From Patescibacteria group bacterium (lineage in GTDB: Bacteria; Patescibacteriota; WWE3; 2-01-FULL-39-13), in NCBI GenBank assembly GCA_030916925.1, contig JAUPVU010000030.1, positions 1-5,724 of the forward strand: DNA of 5,724 nucleotides, in the 5' to 3' direction. Shown in pieces: positions 5,711 to 5,724 of this stretch. The position numbers and the translations under genes were made by a program. How positions within the stretch are numbered: position 1 is the stretch's first letter; each line of letters starts with the position of its first letter. The notes below the pieces were generated by a model. The model was given only the letters and a program-made list of their open reading frames with translations. It was not told where the DNA came from and did no database searches.

Positions 5711-5724
5711 AACCACTGCTTAAG

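Noticed and set aside
5696..5716. Upstream GTG start adding seven residues to GAPDH
   Set aside because: The added residues match nothing in the family, and the Shine-Dalgarno at 5704-5710 would then lie inside the gene; the ATG at 5695 fits it.
1..5724. Alternative genetic code (TGA as Gly, as in some CPR lineages)
   Set aside because: TGA ends the AOR-like gene exactly at the TPI start overlap, and the conserved glycines in all proteins use normal codons.
1..5724. CRISPR array, tRNA/rRNA, insertion sequence or prophage
   Set aside because: No spaced repeats, cloverleaf, ribosomal RNA, transposase or terminal inverted repeats are seen; almost every base is inside a coding gene.

Overview
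The window is AT-rich and gene-dense, with very short or overlapping gene junctions, unusually small versions of conserved proteins (delta subunit, triosephosphate isomerase, AOR-like protein) and a sortase plus LCP cell-envelope pair. This combination suggests a reduced-genome bacterium, most likely of the Candidate Phyla Radiation (Patescibacteria). That placement is inference from style and gene content, and the phylum cannot be fixed from this sequence. Genes read normally with the standard bacterial code: TGG encodes Trp and TGA is a stop.

Layout: bases 1-306 hold the 3' end of one plus-strand gene whose C-terminus carries a dockerin-like calcium-binding loop. It meets, tail to tail with only 2 bases between, a run of seven minus-strand genes that fills the rest of the window. 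In transcription order (right to left) these are GAPDH, a small [4Fe-4S] ferredoxin-like protein, a drastically shortened aldehyde:ferredoxin oxidoreductase (AOR)-like protein, triosephosphate isomerase, an LCP-family glycopolymer transferase, a DNA polymerase III delta-like subunit, and a sortase. Junctions from GAPDH to the delta gene are +2 and +3 bases, then overlaps of 4, 13 and 10 bases, so these six genes very probably share one message. The sortase follows after a 57-base gap that may hold its own weak promoter. There is no intergenic stretch longer than 57 bases and no RNA gene, CRISPR array or mobile element.

How the genes may work together: GAPDH and TPI are neighbouring steps of lower glycolysis. 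The ferredoxin-like and AOR-like genes sit between them, which suggests a redox role tied to triose phosphates. The AOR-like protein keeps four cysteines placed like the cluster ligands of true AORs but lacks most of the rest of the enzyme, and is the most unusual item here. LCP and sortase are both membrane-anchored with extracytoplasmic catalytic domains, and act on wall polymers and surface proteins. The truncated dockerin-like gene may encode a surface protein.
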